Source: Phycisphaerales bacterium
GTDB lineage: Bacteria > Planctomycetota > Phycisphaerae > SM23-33 > FEN-1343
NCBI GenBank assembly: GCA_003171335.1
Contig: PMYD01000023.1
Location: 1-47,165, forward strand
Reading direction: 5' to 3'
Length of the DNA stretch: 47,165 nucleotides
Part shown: one piece after another, positions 25,801-35,251 of the stretch
Position numbering within the stretch: position 1 is the stretch's first letter
How the letters are laid out: every line of letters begins with the position of its first letter
The notes under the pieces: generated by a model
Databases searched by the model: none
Told to the model about the DNA's origin: nothing
Seen by the model: the letters and a program-made list of their open reading frames with translations, nothing else
Made by a program: the position numbers and the translations under genes

Positions 25801-27759
25801 TTCTCCAGGGATGGCCAGTCCGCGGATGTTCAGTTGGCTCACCAGGCCACCGTCACCCTGGCGTTCAGCCCGCCGGCGGGCATGACCGCGGCGCAATTCC
25901 AGGCCACGCTGAAGGTGGGCTACAAGAACGAATCGCTCAACCCGCCGCAGTGGGTGTGGAATGACATGGCCGATTCCGACCCGGCCTCGGGCATCAGCGA
26001 TATCCGCCTGAACTGGCAGTCCAGCACCATCACCTTCAAAGCCGCGCACTTCACGGAGTTCGCCGGCGCGTTGCAGTTTGATCACCAACTGATGCACCTT
26101 GCGCCGCGCTGGACCTTCCATGATGCGGATGGCACGGCGGTCACCGTCACCCTGGCCGGACCGGGCACGGTGGACCTGGTGCGCGGGGTCGATGCGAATT
26201 CGCCGGGCAACCTGCTGAATGTGATCGCCAGCCAGACCACCTCCGCCAGCACCCTCATCATCACTACCCTCGGCGGCACGGTGGCCGGCACGACCCTGGG
26301 CGGCCTGCACGTGGCCGGCCCGCTGGGCGGGCTGGTCGCCTTGACCACCGACCTGACGGGCGATGCCACGATCGACGCGACCTTGGGCAGGATGACCCTG
26401 CGCAATGTCGTCTCCGGCAGCACGATTTCCATCGGCGCCACGCCCGGCGGCACATCTGCCGCAACGATCGCCTCGACCAAGCCGGCCCTGACCTTCGGCC
26501 GCGTGCAGGACCTGACCTTGGACAGCGCCTCGCCCATCCTGTCGCTGCGTTGCGTTGACTGGCTGGAGACCTCCGGGCCGGCGGTCGGCATCACCGCGCC
26601 GGCGCTGACCACGCTGATGGTCCTGGGCCGGCCGGCGGTGCTGGCCACTTCCACGCCGGCGGTGGCGGGCAATTTCGAGGCCGGCCTGGTGCTTTCGGGC
26701 GTTGCAGGCTCAGCGCTGCCCACAATAACCCTGGCAAGTATTTCCGGCGGCGTGAGCAGCGCGGATTGGGACGTCAACGGCCGCATCGGCACGATATTGG
26801 TCAAGGCCAATGCGACTGGCTGGATGTTGCACAGCACCAGCCATCAGCTCACCGGCGTGACCTTTGTGTCGGCCGCCGCCATGAGCATTGCCGACCTCAC
26901 GGTAAACGGCAAGCTGTCCCGGCTCAGCGCCGCCAGCTTCGCTTCCGGGTCCATCTCGGCCGGCACCATGGCCTCCCTGATGACCCGGGGCGACTTCGGC
27001 GCCGACCTGATGCTGGCGGGCGCTGCGCCCCTGGCCAGCGGCATCACGCCCATTTCCCTCGCCTCCGCCATCATCGGCGGCCGCGTGACTGGCGGGACGT
27101 GGACCATCACGGGACCGGTCAGCCTGATCTCGGCCAAGTCCACCGCGGCAGCGACCATCAATCTGCTGGGCGGCTCGGGCACGCTGGGCACGCTGCTCCT
27201 GACCGATCGCACGGCCACCAGCAGCCCGACGATCTCGGCCACTTCCATTCGGACCGCCAGCGTGTCGGGCGGGCTGGCCAACGCCAGTTTCACGCTGAGC
27301 CAGGGCGTCAGCGCCACCAAGCAGGCGCTGGGGCTGCTCCACGTGGGCGGGGGCTTCGCCGACAGCCTGGTGAATTCCAGCGGCAACATCGGCGTCATCT
27401 CGCTGCGGACGTTGACGGACAGCCAGATCTTCGCCGGCGTCAATACCGGCGCCGTGCCCGCCGGCCTGCCCACGGCCGCGGGCCAGTTCAACGGCTCGAG
27501 CATCAGCCAGTTGCCCACAATTAACAGTGTGCAGATTCTTGGCCCTGTGCCAGTGGTCGGCGTGCCAGCGGGTCCCAGCCTGGTGAATTCCTCCATCGCG
27601 GCCGGAAAGATCACATCCGTGATGCTGACGGGTACGGTCGCCGACCAGGATGATGGCGGCGGCGCCAATCCCACGCCATTTGGATTTGCCACATGGCAGA
27701 CCATCACCAGCTACCACGGCCCGGCGGCCAATGGAGATTACAGGGTCGAGGTGATTTGA
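22816..27759 (+). CDS. Giant surface protein with carboxypeptidase-regulatory-like domains
   Basis: This is a 1647-residue protein. Residues about 11-23 (DLESLESRLLLTG) are the N-terminal signature of planctomycete extracellular proteins, which replaces a classical signal peptide. From about 24 to 570 and again about 690-830 come repeated Ig-like folds of the CarboxypepD_reg type, each with GxVTDxxxxPxAGxxV...TDxNGxYxxxxLxxGxY (for example GIAGTVTDVSTHQPIAGLTV). A beta-sandwich region (850-1090) and a Gly/Thr/Ala-rich beta region without catalytic motifs follow. AGGAG seven bases before the ATG at 22,816 is preferred to an upstream ATG. The role is probably structural or adhesive. It is transcribed away from the carboxypeptidase genes. 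A decayed gene of similar composition lies downstream. Confidence 0.8.
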   Translation: MFKPSDRTHIDLESLESRLLLTGGIAGTVTDVSTHQPIAGLTVQVFQSSNPNSADSNAWDWVTSVQTDSNGQYLVSNLDARDYHLNISDGEQSSVGTYYIQTDLFNVVVFDGATTQNMDFQARPAGHISGHVYGPNNAPLSNVQLLVDAAYTPNDNNTWHQATTDANGRYDLYLAPSDEAIYQVEILDAPAGGTSGGYQTTYAVQIAPGYYSATLVGTVGPDFHLALGGVIHGHVVTADGAPVQNMNGVLEPQTPITNGLFYAPHPSTDSNGDFWIDGVPVGTNIYLRTDEWCWRDFSSNGHYYAWGGQNLGPFTVTAGQLLDIGTLTVPRAGTIRGVVTDANGLPVVGAGVSFKGITDQGGSVSLDHGDGVTTDALGQYRDDYLPQGQYTVMIAKDGWLPYNTTADLTVASDQVLQQDVVLQPASTGVTLNGTITNFTDFATKNQAGQILPNGALDNQYGPVGTVFAYDPSKQWTIRDMLSPDRNFIAMVDTSDGFGDYFQSGSTPAGAFQFALPAGQTLKVQAVAGTWDDGVAWSGLLSDPVTVSGTSGQSLDNFNIAIPEGTATISGAITFPAGYGGVRSDNSIFLMLKPAGAGNSFLGRAVGTPDSNGHYRLVDVPAGSYNLCAFGWGLGEWVSGTITLTAGQSLTQPIAMTHGAVVTGTVTSASAPVAGAAVYSQNTGVSAITDANGVFTLSGLAAGGDTLTASMPGLVGQSVDIVLAANAQQTQNFDLASSPSSITGTVSSAGQAVAGAVVIADNTLTNQQWFTTTVGGQFTFAALPAGQYVLGTHADGMTTVTYPGGSGTITLDPATAWNMSTQTINHIELSPLGPTFSVTSAMSSGQLAITFHSDIPLLALPIAAVVSGNGVLSAVTQVDSTTFTAQYTPAGGESLAQISLAEDPAAPVVSGSPVSETFGFDVAATLVQETGTTFFNAAGASASMSGAQDNSSVYVPPFALAGSDSTSAITLTASRYGDPGAALGNTTAVTGVYDFSFSRDGQSADVQLAHQATVTLAFSPPAGMTAAQFQATLKVGYKNESLNPPQWVWNDMADSDPASGISDIRLNWQSSTITFKAAHFTEFAGALQFDHQLMHLAPRWTFHDADGTAVTVTLAGPGTVDLVRGVDANSPGNLLNVIASQTTSASTLIITTLGGTVAGTTLGGLHVAGPLGGLVALTTDLTGDATIDATLGRMTLRNVVSGSTISIGATPGGTSAATIASTKPALTFGRVQDLTLDSASPILSLRCVDWLETSGPAVGITAPALTTLMVLGRPAVLATSTPAVAGNFEAGLVLSGVAGSALPTITLASISGGVSSADWDVNGRIGTILVKANATGWMLHSTSHQLTGVTFVSAAAMSIADLTVNGKLSRLSAASFASGSISAGTMASLMTRGDFGADLMLAGAAPLASGITPISLASAIIGGRVTGGTWTITGPVSLISAKSTAAATINLLGGSGTLGTLLLTDRTATSSPTISATSIRTASVSGGLANASFTLSQGVSATKQALGLLHVGGGFADSLVNSSGNIGVISLRTLTDSQIFAGVNTGAVPAGLPTAAGQFNGSSISQLPTINSVQILGPVPVVGVPAGPSLVNSSIAAGKITSVMLTGTVADQDDGGGANPTPFGFATWQTITSYHGPAANGDYRVEVI

Positions 27760-27822
27760 GAAAAGGTATGAGTGGCCTCAGCGAGACCGCTGCAGCCCCA
27801 GCGCCATGAGCGTGCCTGCGGG

Positions 27823-28677
27823 TCACGAATGAAGCGTCAGCGTCGCCGTTTCGGACGTCACCTGCGTGCCCAGGCCGCTGGCGGTGGCCCGCACTGTCAG
27901 GCCGTAGAGGATCTTGACGGGTCCCAGCACCGGGTCGCACCAGAGCGTGGCCGTTTCGGTGATGGTGACCGGGCAGTTGGTGTAGTGGTGGCCGTTGTAC
28001 GTGAAATCGCCCGTGGCGGTCATGGTCAGCGTGTATTGCAGCTTGGCGGTCAGGTAGCTGTGGCTGCCGATGGTCACCTGCTCGTGGCCCATGAGCTGGC
28101 TACTCATGACCGCTGTGCCGGCCAGGGTGGCGACGGTATCCGTCGTATCGCTTTCATTGACTTTGAAGCTCCAGGAGCCGCTGAAGCGCGCGGGGGCGGT
28201 GGTGTCCTTGTGCTTCAGTTGCAGGTACTCCGGCGTCCCGATCGGGTCGATGAAGTCCACTTGCATGCCGCCGTTGTTCAATGCGGCGGCCCAGGTGGCG
28301 ATGTTGGTCCTGCCCGACTCGGTGACCCAGCCGTGCCAGAGCGCGTCACTGCCGCCCACGGACATGGTGGAAAGGGAGCAGGTCCTGCCGGTGGAGGGCA
28401 CCTGTATGGGGCTGGCGCCGTTGGTGGCGATGGCCGTGGCGGTGCCGCGATGGGCGCCGGACACGTATGCATCGTCGTAGGTCCAGCTTGCCGAGGGCGT
28501 CTCCAGCTTGGCCAAGTCGGTGGTGCGGTACAGGTTGGTCGTGGCCGCATACCACGTGCCGTTGCGAAGCGGGTGGAGGAGAGCTGGTTGAGCAGCGTGG
28601 CCTGGCCGCCGACGTGCAGGCTGTGGGTTGTGCCGCCGGCCGGGCGGACACTGCCGGGCAAAGGATCGGTAGCCATT
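27823..28677 (-). pseudogene. Frameshifted 5'-truncated gene fragment
   Basis: The minus strand encodes a secreted-looking beta protein in two frames. SVRPAGGTTHSLHVGGQATL (about 28,650-28,570) is followed, after a one-base frame change near 28,565, by NGTWYAATTNLYRTTDLAKL and about 230 more residues to a TGA at 27,823. The upstream part stops making sense at about 28,677, where a plus-strand coding remnant begins, and the ATG there has no binding site. The gene has lost its 5' end. No family is recognised; the tail (VTITETATLWCDPVLGPVKI) resembles other planctomycete secreted proteins only in style. Confidence 0.65.
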
Positions 28678-31600
28678 AGCGGCGGGGGCACGCTGGCGAT
28701 CGACGGTGCCTGGAGCAACGCCGGCGCGATCAGAGAGCGGATCTATCCTCAGTTTAGGCGGGAGCTTCACCACAGCAGGCTTGGGCACGCTCACCCGCAG
28801 CGGCGGGACGGTGAACCTCACCGGCACCCTCGACAACACCGGAAAGACGTTGGCTTTCACCGCCAGTACCGGTTCCTGGGATCTATCCGGCGGGACGATT
28901 CGCAACGGCACGGTCACGCTGTCCGACGGGACTTCGCTGGTGGCGACCGCCCAGAGTGGCACGCTGGATGATGTGACGCTCAATGGCAACTTTGACCTGA
29001 CGGCCAACGGTGCCTGCGCCAACGTGACCAACGGCCTGACACTCAACGGCCAGGCCACGCTGCGAGAGTTTGCCGCATCGGCCTTCAGCGGCAGTCAGAT
29101 GCTCGGCGGTGACGGCGTGGTCGTCTTCCAGGACTCCGGAGCAACCGGGTCCATCGAGAACGGCTTGATCGCCGAGACCGATAACATGACCCTGACGATC
29201 GGGCCGGGGATAACCGTCCAAGGTGGCAGTTACTCAAACGAGATCGGCCGCGGCAGTACCTGGGGCGGTGGTCAGAAAACGTCGATTGTGAACCAGGGGA
29301 CGATCCACGCCGATACGATCGGGATCACGATTAGCCCCGGCGGCGGCACCTTCACCAATCAGGGCACATTGTTGGCCTCCGATAGCGCCGTGCTCAATGT
29401 CAATGGGCTGACGGGAAACCTGGGCAACGTCACCGTCAGCTCGGGCGGTGGCCTGATGCTCAATGGGAACCGGCTATGTCATCGACCAGGGCCTGTCCTT
29501 CGATTCGACCGTGACGCTCAAGGGCACCTGGAGCAACGCCTCCGGCTCGACGATTGCCGCAGGCGCCCATGCCACGCTGATACTCGACGGCGCTTGGAGC
29601 AACGCGGGCACTATCACTGGGGCAGCGGGTTGGTGCAGTATCAATCTGGGCGGCACGTTCACCACGTCCGGCGTAGGCACACTGGTTCCCAACGGCGCGT
29701 CCGTGGATCTCGAGGGCGTGTGCGCCAATACGGGCCAGACCCTGGCCTTTACTGCCACCACCGGCTGGTGGAATCTGATGGGCGGAACGATCACCGACGG
29801 CACGATTACGTTTGCCGGCGGGGCCGCGCTCGTGGTCGGCTTAGGCGGCGGCACGCTGGATGGAGTGACCCTCGCCAGTGATTGGACGATCCCGAGGTAA
29901 CGCCGCCGTGTCGTTTGCGCACCACGTGAAAGTGGCTAAACTGTCCCTTGTATATGCCACGGTCTCCCTTGTGGGCGGATCAGTGCTGGAGGCCAGTGGC
30001 GACATCACGCTATTGAATTCCACGATTCTCGTATTGGGCGCCAATACCACCGGGAAAGTCAACGGGCAATGGGCCGGCGTGGGCGGGACGATCATCGCGG
30101 CTAATGTGACCGTGGGCAGCGGGTCGGCGATCTCGGCCGACCGCAAGGGGTATGGCAGCAGCGGGGATGTTGGATATGGGCCCGGCGGTGGTGCCGCCCA
30201 GACGGGCGGCGGCGGCTACGGTGTGGTGCCCGGATTGGCCGCCGGGGCGGACCTGGGTTTCAGTCTGTCCGTGCAAACGGCGAAGTTCTCGCTGGAGCGC
30301 GTGGGCTTGTCCAGTGCGGGCAACGCCGGGTTCGTCACGATTCCCGTGTATGGGGAGTGCTTTGCATCAGGCATGACGGTGTTCCTGCGCGGCAGCTCGG
30401 GCCAGCGGATCGCGGCCACCTCGCTGGCGCTGACGGATTCGGCCAGCGCCGCCGCTACGTTCGACCTGCGGGGCGCTGCCAGCGGCACGTACGACGTGCT
30501 GGTGGATAGCGGCAACGTGGAAAAGATCCTGGCGGGCGCCTTTGCCATCAGTGGCGGCGCCGCCAAGGGCGGGCTGCTGGTCACCACGATCCAATTGCCG
30601 CAGGGGGCCCGGCAGGGCCGGACGTTTACCGCCGAACTGGTCTACACCAACGCGGGCGATGCGGATATTTCCGCTCCGCTGATCAGCATCGTGGAAATCA
30701 GCAGCGACACGACCGTTGCGGACTCGAATGACCCCAGCGCAGAACTGGGGAATCTCAATTACCTGGGTATCAATCAAGGCAGCGCCGCGCCGCAGATCCT
30801 GCCGCCGGGAACGAGTTTCTCGATCCCGTTTGAAGTCACCGCGGGGAACACCGCGTGGGCGCAGTTGGGCATCAAGGTGGACTCGGCTGACGACTCGGAG
30901 CTCATGGATTACGCGGCGCTGCAGGCGGCGGTAACGCCCATGCTGCCGCACCCGCTGTGGCAGCAAGCATGGGCCTGCCTGGTGGCTGAGTGCGGGACGA
31001 CCCGCGGTTCCTACGTGCAGGCCCTTGGCGCGGCGGCCGCGCGGGCGAAGGGGTTTGGCCAAAGCTTGGTGTCGGAGAAGGATATCCTGCAATTCCTTGT
31101 TCGCGAGGCGATCGAGCAGGTGCAGCCGTCGGTGGTGGCGGGCACGGCTTGCCTGGGCGATTCGTCCGCACCCCTGGGCCGCGTGCTGGTCGTGTTGAAC
31201 GCCGCGAACGGCACGCAGTACGTCACCACAAGCTGGTACGATGGTACGTTCGGGGTAAACAACGTGCCGGCCGGGACATACAACGTTGGCATCGGCGGGT
31301 ACCTGCCGGCTACGCTGGCGACAATTACGGTGATGGACCCGGTCAACAGCCCTGTGCGCGGCCTGGTGCTGACGGCCACATCGCTGGCGGCGACGATTTC
31401 CGGCCAGGTCACCAACGGAACCAGCGGCCCGGCGGTTGCCAATGCGATGGTCACCGCGAAGAACCAGGACACGCAGGCTGTCGAGATGGCGCAGTGCGAC
31501 TCGGCGGGCTCCTACCTCTTGTCGAACCTGACCGCCGGAACGTACGCGATCGATGTGATTGCCGATGGCATGCTCCCGCAGGTCCCGCGCACCATCACGG

Positions 31601-33097
31601 TGACCGATGGCCAGCAAGCTCGCATTCCACTGGTGATGTCCGCCGTCGGCGGCGCCATCCAGGGCGTGGTACGCTCCGACCAGGGCAGCCCGGTCGCCGG
31701 CGCGGCCGTGACGCTCACCTGGGCCGGCGGCGATGACCCCTATGGCTCCTGGACCGGCGAGTCGACCGATACGGATGCGACGGGGCATTATGTGTTCTCC
31801 CCGCTGCCGGCCGGCACCTACACGATATTGGCCTCCTTCGCCAGCGAGGCGCCGGCATCACAGAGTGTCATCCTTGCCGATACGACCCCGGTTTCCGTGG
31901 ATATTACCCTTGGCGTGCCGCACCAGCTCACCGGCGCGGTGCTGGATGCCGACACCCAGGCGCCCGTCGTCGGCGCCATCGTCGCCGCCGACGGCGATAC
32001 CAGCGCCGCCGGGCTGGTCATCACGGACGTCAACGGCCTTTTCGTCATCTCCAACCTGGCAGCCGGCACGCACGAGGTTTCCGTCCAAGCCGCCGGCTAT
32101 GCCACGACGCACCAGGAGGTAACGCTGGCCGACAGCACGACGCACATCACTATAGATACCCCTCTGGCTGGAGAAGTGTGGGGCACGGTGAGCGTGCCGG
32201 GCAAGGTGGTCGGCGGCATTCCCGTGAGACTCATCTCGCCGACCGGGCTGTTCTGGAGCACCGTAACCAGCCAGACCGGGCGGTACACGTTCACGGGGGT
32301 GCTGACCGGCGACTATAGCGTCGCCATCGGCTCAAGCAACGGTCTGTCGTTGGACCGGACCAACTTCTCGCTCACCGACCAGCAGCGGAGCCTTCAGGTC
32401 GATCTGGGCATTGATCTGTCCACCATCAGCGGTCAAACGCTGGCGGCGGATGGCACGGCGCCCGTCGCCGATATATTGGTCTCGCTGGTCTTGGGCAATC
32501 AGGTCGTGGATACCACGACGAGCGATGCTCAGGGCCAATACCGCTTTGTAACCGTGCAGGCGGGTACGTTTACGATCCTGGCCCAGGCAACCGAGACGGA
32601 TATGGTCTTTTTGCCGCTGACCAACGTGGTCGTCGGGGCCGACGCGGCGGTTACCGGACAGGACCTGACGGCCTCGGCCGGGCAGATTAACGTGCATGTC
32701 ACCTCGGCGGCGGATGGGTAAGGATGTGGCCAGCTCGCAGGTGCGCCTGGTGTCGATGGCGGACCCGACGGCCGGAACGCTTTCTTCCGCACAAGACACC
32801 GGCGCCGACGGTCGTTGCACGTTTGCCGGCCTGTTCGCCGGTTCGTATCAACTTGAAGTCCTGTCGCATGGGTTGGCCGTGACCTGGCAGATGGTCACCT
32901 TGGCCGGCTCCAGCGCATCGGCGGACATATCGCTGACCGCGAGCAAGGTGCTCGGCGGATGCATCAGCGGCCCAGGCGGTCCCCTGGCAGGCGTTCAGGT
33001 CGAGCTCGGCTCGCCCGCGAAGGGGGTTATCCTGGCCACCACGAGCGATGACCAGGGTAACTACTCCTTCGACAGCGTGCCATCCGGCACGTTCGGC
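28670..33097 (+). pseudogene. Decayed giant surface protein gene with several frameshifts, cut by an IS
   Basis: Continuous protein similarity to itself and to its neighbour runs through five reading frames. SGGGTLAIDGAWSNAGAI (from 28,675) changes frame near 28,740 to SLGGSFTTAGLGTLTRSGG. It changes again near 29,465 (YVIDQGLSFDSTVTLKG), near 29,885 (GNAAVSFAHHVKVAK) and near 32,715 (GKDVASSQVRLVSM), and ends abruptly at 33,097 at an insertion sequence. The first part is made of autotransporter-like beta repeats (two clear copies of SWDLSGGTI/WWNLMGGTI units). The later part has at least five CarboxypepD_reg-like domains (GQVTNGTSGPAVANAMVTAK and similar). The start is missing and the gene abuts an inverted fragment. 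Frameshifts concentrate here while the long genes around are intact, so decay rather than sequencing error is likely. Confidence 0.8.
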
Positions 33098-34620
33098 TGT
33101 CATCGGCAGATAGTAATGTCCGGTCTTCGGCAGGTAAGAATGTCCGCTTTCCTGGTCGCTAGGAGAGCGGATGAACGGGGATCGGATCGAGATGAGTCAA
33201 CGGGAACGGGATCGGCTTAAGGTGATGGCGTTGATGCTGGAGGGCAAGCGGACGCAGCGGGAGGCGGCCCGGCTGCTGGGGCTGACGGACCGCCAGATTC
33301 ACCGGCTGCAACATCGACTGCACGTCGAGGGAGATACGGCGATCCTTCACAAGCTGCGCGGCCGGCCATCCAACCGACGCATTGATCCGAGCCACCGGCA
33401 GAAGGTGCTGGCGGCGTATCGCGATCAACTGCTGGGCTTTGGGCCGACGTTTGCCGCCGAGAAGCTGGCGGCTGGCGGGCTTTCGGTGGCCGTGCGGACG
33501 CTACGGGAGTGGTTGATGGCCGAGGGCCTCTGGCAGCGGCAACGCAAGCGGGAGCCGCACCGCCAGCGCCGCCAGCGTCGCGAGTGCTGGGGCGAACTGG
33601 TGCAGGCGGACGGCAGCCACCACGACTGGCTGGAAGACCGTGGACCCTGGATGGTGCTGGTGGTCATGATCGATGATGCCACCAGCAAGACCCTGGCCAG
33701 GTTCTATCCGGCCGAGACCACCGAGGCGTACCTGGACCTGCTGGGGCGCTATCTGCGCAGGCGGGGGCGGATGACGGCCATGTACGTCGACCGCGATAGC
33801 ATCTTCCGTGCCGAGGATCACGATCCGAACGATCCCCAACCCACGCTGACGCAGTTTAAACGCGCGTTAAACGAGCTGGAGATCGATCTGATCCTGGCCA
33901 ACAGCCCTCAGGCCAAAGGACGCGTGGAACGCTTCAACAAGACGGCCCAGGACCGGCTGGTGAAGGAACTTCGCCTGGCCAAAGCCACGACCCTGGAAGA
34001 GGCCAACGAGGTGGTCGAGAAGGTCTTTCTGCCGTGGTTCAATCGCCGTTGTGCGGTGAAGCCCGCCAGTGCGAACAACGCCCACCGGCCGCTGCATGCC
34101 TCGATGAACCTGGCGGGTATCTTGAGCCTCCAGGACCAGCGCAAGGTGACCAACGACTACACGATTCGCCTGGAGAATCACCTGTACCAGCTTCTGCCAC
34201 CGGCCCTGCCGGGCCTGCGCGGCGGTCGTGTGACCGTGGAGAAGCGACTGGACGGAAGCCTGCATCTGCGCTTCCAAGGTCGGTATCTGAAGTACAAGGC
34301 GCTGGGGCCCTCAGGGGCTCTGCCCCCGAACCCCCGGAGTTTAACGCCTGCGCAGACCCCAGCAGCGGCTCTTACGACAAAAGGCTGTGCCGCCAAAGCG
34401 ACACAGCCCTCTGCTGTACGTCTGACCTCTAGGCGCTCGGGTCGCACTCCTGCGGAGCCCTATCCTCCCAAAGGCATCGCCACTGTACCTGCAACCATCA
34501 AGGCCCGTCCACGGCCTGGACAAGCATGGATGAAGAACTTCCGCCTGCGCGGTTCTAAACCTCTCAAACAGGACATTCCTACTTTGGCGAAATAGCGGAC
34601 ATTTCTACTTTGGCTTGACA
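33098..34620 (+). mobile_element. ISNCY-type (IS1202/ISDol1-like) insertion sequence
   Basis: This is a 1523-bp element with terminal inverted repeats. The left end starts TGTCATCGGCAGATAG and the right end, read inward, starts TGTCAAGCCAAAGTAG; both then reach AATGTCCG. The left end holds a second copy of the AATGTCCG motif, as expected for multiple transposase binding sites. One full-length transposase gene is inside. The element cuts the decayed surface protein gene on its left. Its right flank is unrelated, so no target duplication is visible and the locus was probably rearranged after insertion. Confidence 0.85.
33171..34595 (+). CDS. ISNCY-family DDE transposase
   Basis: This is a 474-residue transposase. 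The N-terminal helix-turn-helix (RTQREAARLLGLTDRQIHRL) binds the element ends. The rve/DDE integrase core has the first Asp in VQADGSHHDW, the second in MYVDRDSIFR and the Glu in NSPQAKGRVERFNKT. These motifs match the ISNCY group around ISDol1. AGGAG five bases before the ATG fixes the start. The last 80 residues (after RYLKYKALG) are translated from a repeat (GCCCCCGAACCCCCGG) and look unlike a transposase, so the natural C-terminus may have been extended by a later event. The catalytic residues are intact, so the protein may be active. Confidence 0.88.
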   Translation: MNGDRIEMSQRERDRLKVMALMLEGKRTQREAARLLGLTDRQIHRLQHRLHVEGDTAILHKLRGRPSNRRIDPSHRQKVLAAYRDQLLGFGPTFAAEKLAAGGLSVAVRTLREWLMAEGLWQRQRKREPHRQRRQRRECWGELVQADGSHHDWLEDRGPWMVLVVMIDDATSKTLARFYPAETTEAYLDLLGRYLRRRGRMTAMYVDRDSIFRAEDHDPNDPQPTLTQFKRALNELEIDLILANSPQAKGRVERFNKTAQDRLVKELRLAKATTLEEANEVVEKVFLPWFNRRCAVKPASANNAHRPLHASMNLAGILSLQDQRKVTNDYTIRLENHLYQLLPPALPGLRGGRVTVEKRLDGSLHLRFQGRYLKYKALGPSGALPPNPRSLTPAQTPAAALTTKGCAAKATQPSAVRLTSRRSGRTPAEPYPPKGIATVPATIKARPRPGQAWMKNFRLRGSKPLKQDIPTLAK

Positions 34621-34765
34621 GGCGTTGGATGCGAGATGTCATAGGCAGATAGAAATGTCCTCTATCTGCGGCAGGTAGAAATGTCCGGTCCCATGTGAAC
34701 AGGGCACTGCTGTCGTCTGTCATAGCGAAAAACTCCGGGGGTTCGGGGGCAGAGCCCCCGAGGCA
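34306..34765. repeat. Inverted pair of GGGGGTTCGGGGGC-type repeats
   Basis: GGGCTCTGCCCCCGAACCCC followed by CGGAGTTT occurs near 34,315-34,345. Its reverse complement (AACTCCGGGGGTTCGGGGGC and on) occurs near 34,731-34,762. The first copy lies inside the 3' part of the transposase gene, the second inside the 260-bp element. Each has a small hairpin and could end transcription. Confidence 0.6.
34621..34636. repeat. 16-bp direct repeat, left copy
   Basis: GGCGTTGGATGCGAGA lies directly between the right end of the full insertion sequence and the left end of the 260-bp element. An identical copy follows that element at 34,897-34,912. It is probably the target duplication of the short element; long duplications are known for IS1202-like elements. 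Confidence 0.75.
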
Positions 34766-34896
34766 CCGGCATGGCGCAATCGCTTACGGAGACTGTCCGC
34801 CGATTGGCTTGTTTTGTTGGCTTCTTCTTGCTCCCTCTGAAGGTCGGCGGACATTTCTGTTTGCCGAAGACCGGACATTTCTATCTGCGCTTGACA
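34637..34896. mobile_element. 260-bp non-autonomous element (MITE-like) of the same IS group
   Basis: The ends are TGTCATAGGCAGATAGAAAT (left) and, read inward from the right, TGTCAAGCGCAGATAGAAAT, matching in 17 of 20 positions. Both ends carry a second AATGTCCG motif, and the right end resembles the left end of the full element more than its right end. No coding region is inside. It could be moved by the transposase next door. Confidence 0.75.
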
Positions 34897-34912
34897 GGCG
34901 TTGGATGCGAGA
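34897..34912. repeat. 16-bp direct repeat, right copy
   Basis: This is an identical copy of 34,621-34,636, directly after the right end of the 260-bp element. Confidence 0.75.
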
Positions 34913-35251
34913 AGGGCAAATCGGTGGCATGCCCTGATACCCTTCCCGATGTTATCCCCAATCCTGCGCAGCGGCCTGCCCGCAAGGCCAGGCGCAGCCG
35001 CGGACGGGTGGGCATGGACTTCGGTATCGGGAAATTCCATGCTCACCCGCCGCCGTCCTGGCGGCCGGCGTCGTGAGAGCATGCCACCATCGCGCTTGCC
35101 GCCATCGCGCATGCCACCGCCGCAGCTCGCTTTCCCCGGCGAATCTCTTGAGTGGGCGTGGCCGCAACCGTATCATTGGGGGCCAGAGGATTTGGTAGCG
35201 ACATGCCCGCCAGCCGGCAAACGACTTGCTCCAGCAGGAATGAGATTGCCC
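34913..35251. other. Leader of the FlgI-like gene
   Basis: No gene is supported in this stretch. It contains the candidate promoter at 35,148-35,176. The sequence before it cannot be recognised as a continuation of the decayed surface protein gene. Confidence 0.5.
35148..35176 (+). promoter_or_regulatory. Candidate sigma-70 promoter of the FlgI-like gene
   Basis: TTGAGT (35,148-35,153), a 17-base spacer and TATCAT (35,171-35,176) lie about 75 bases upstream of the chosen start codon. Spacing is ideal and both boxes differ little from consensus. Confidence 0.45.
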
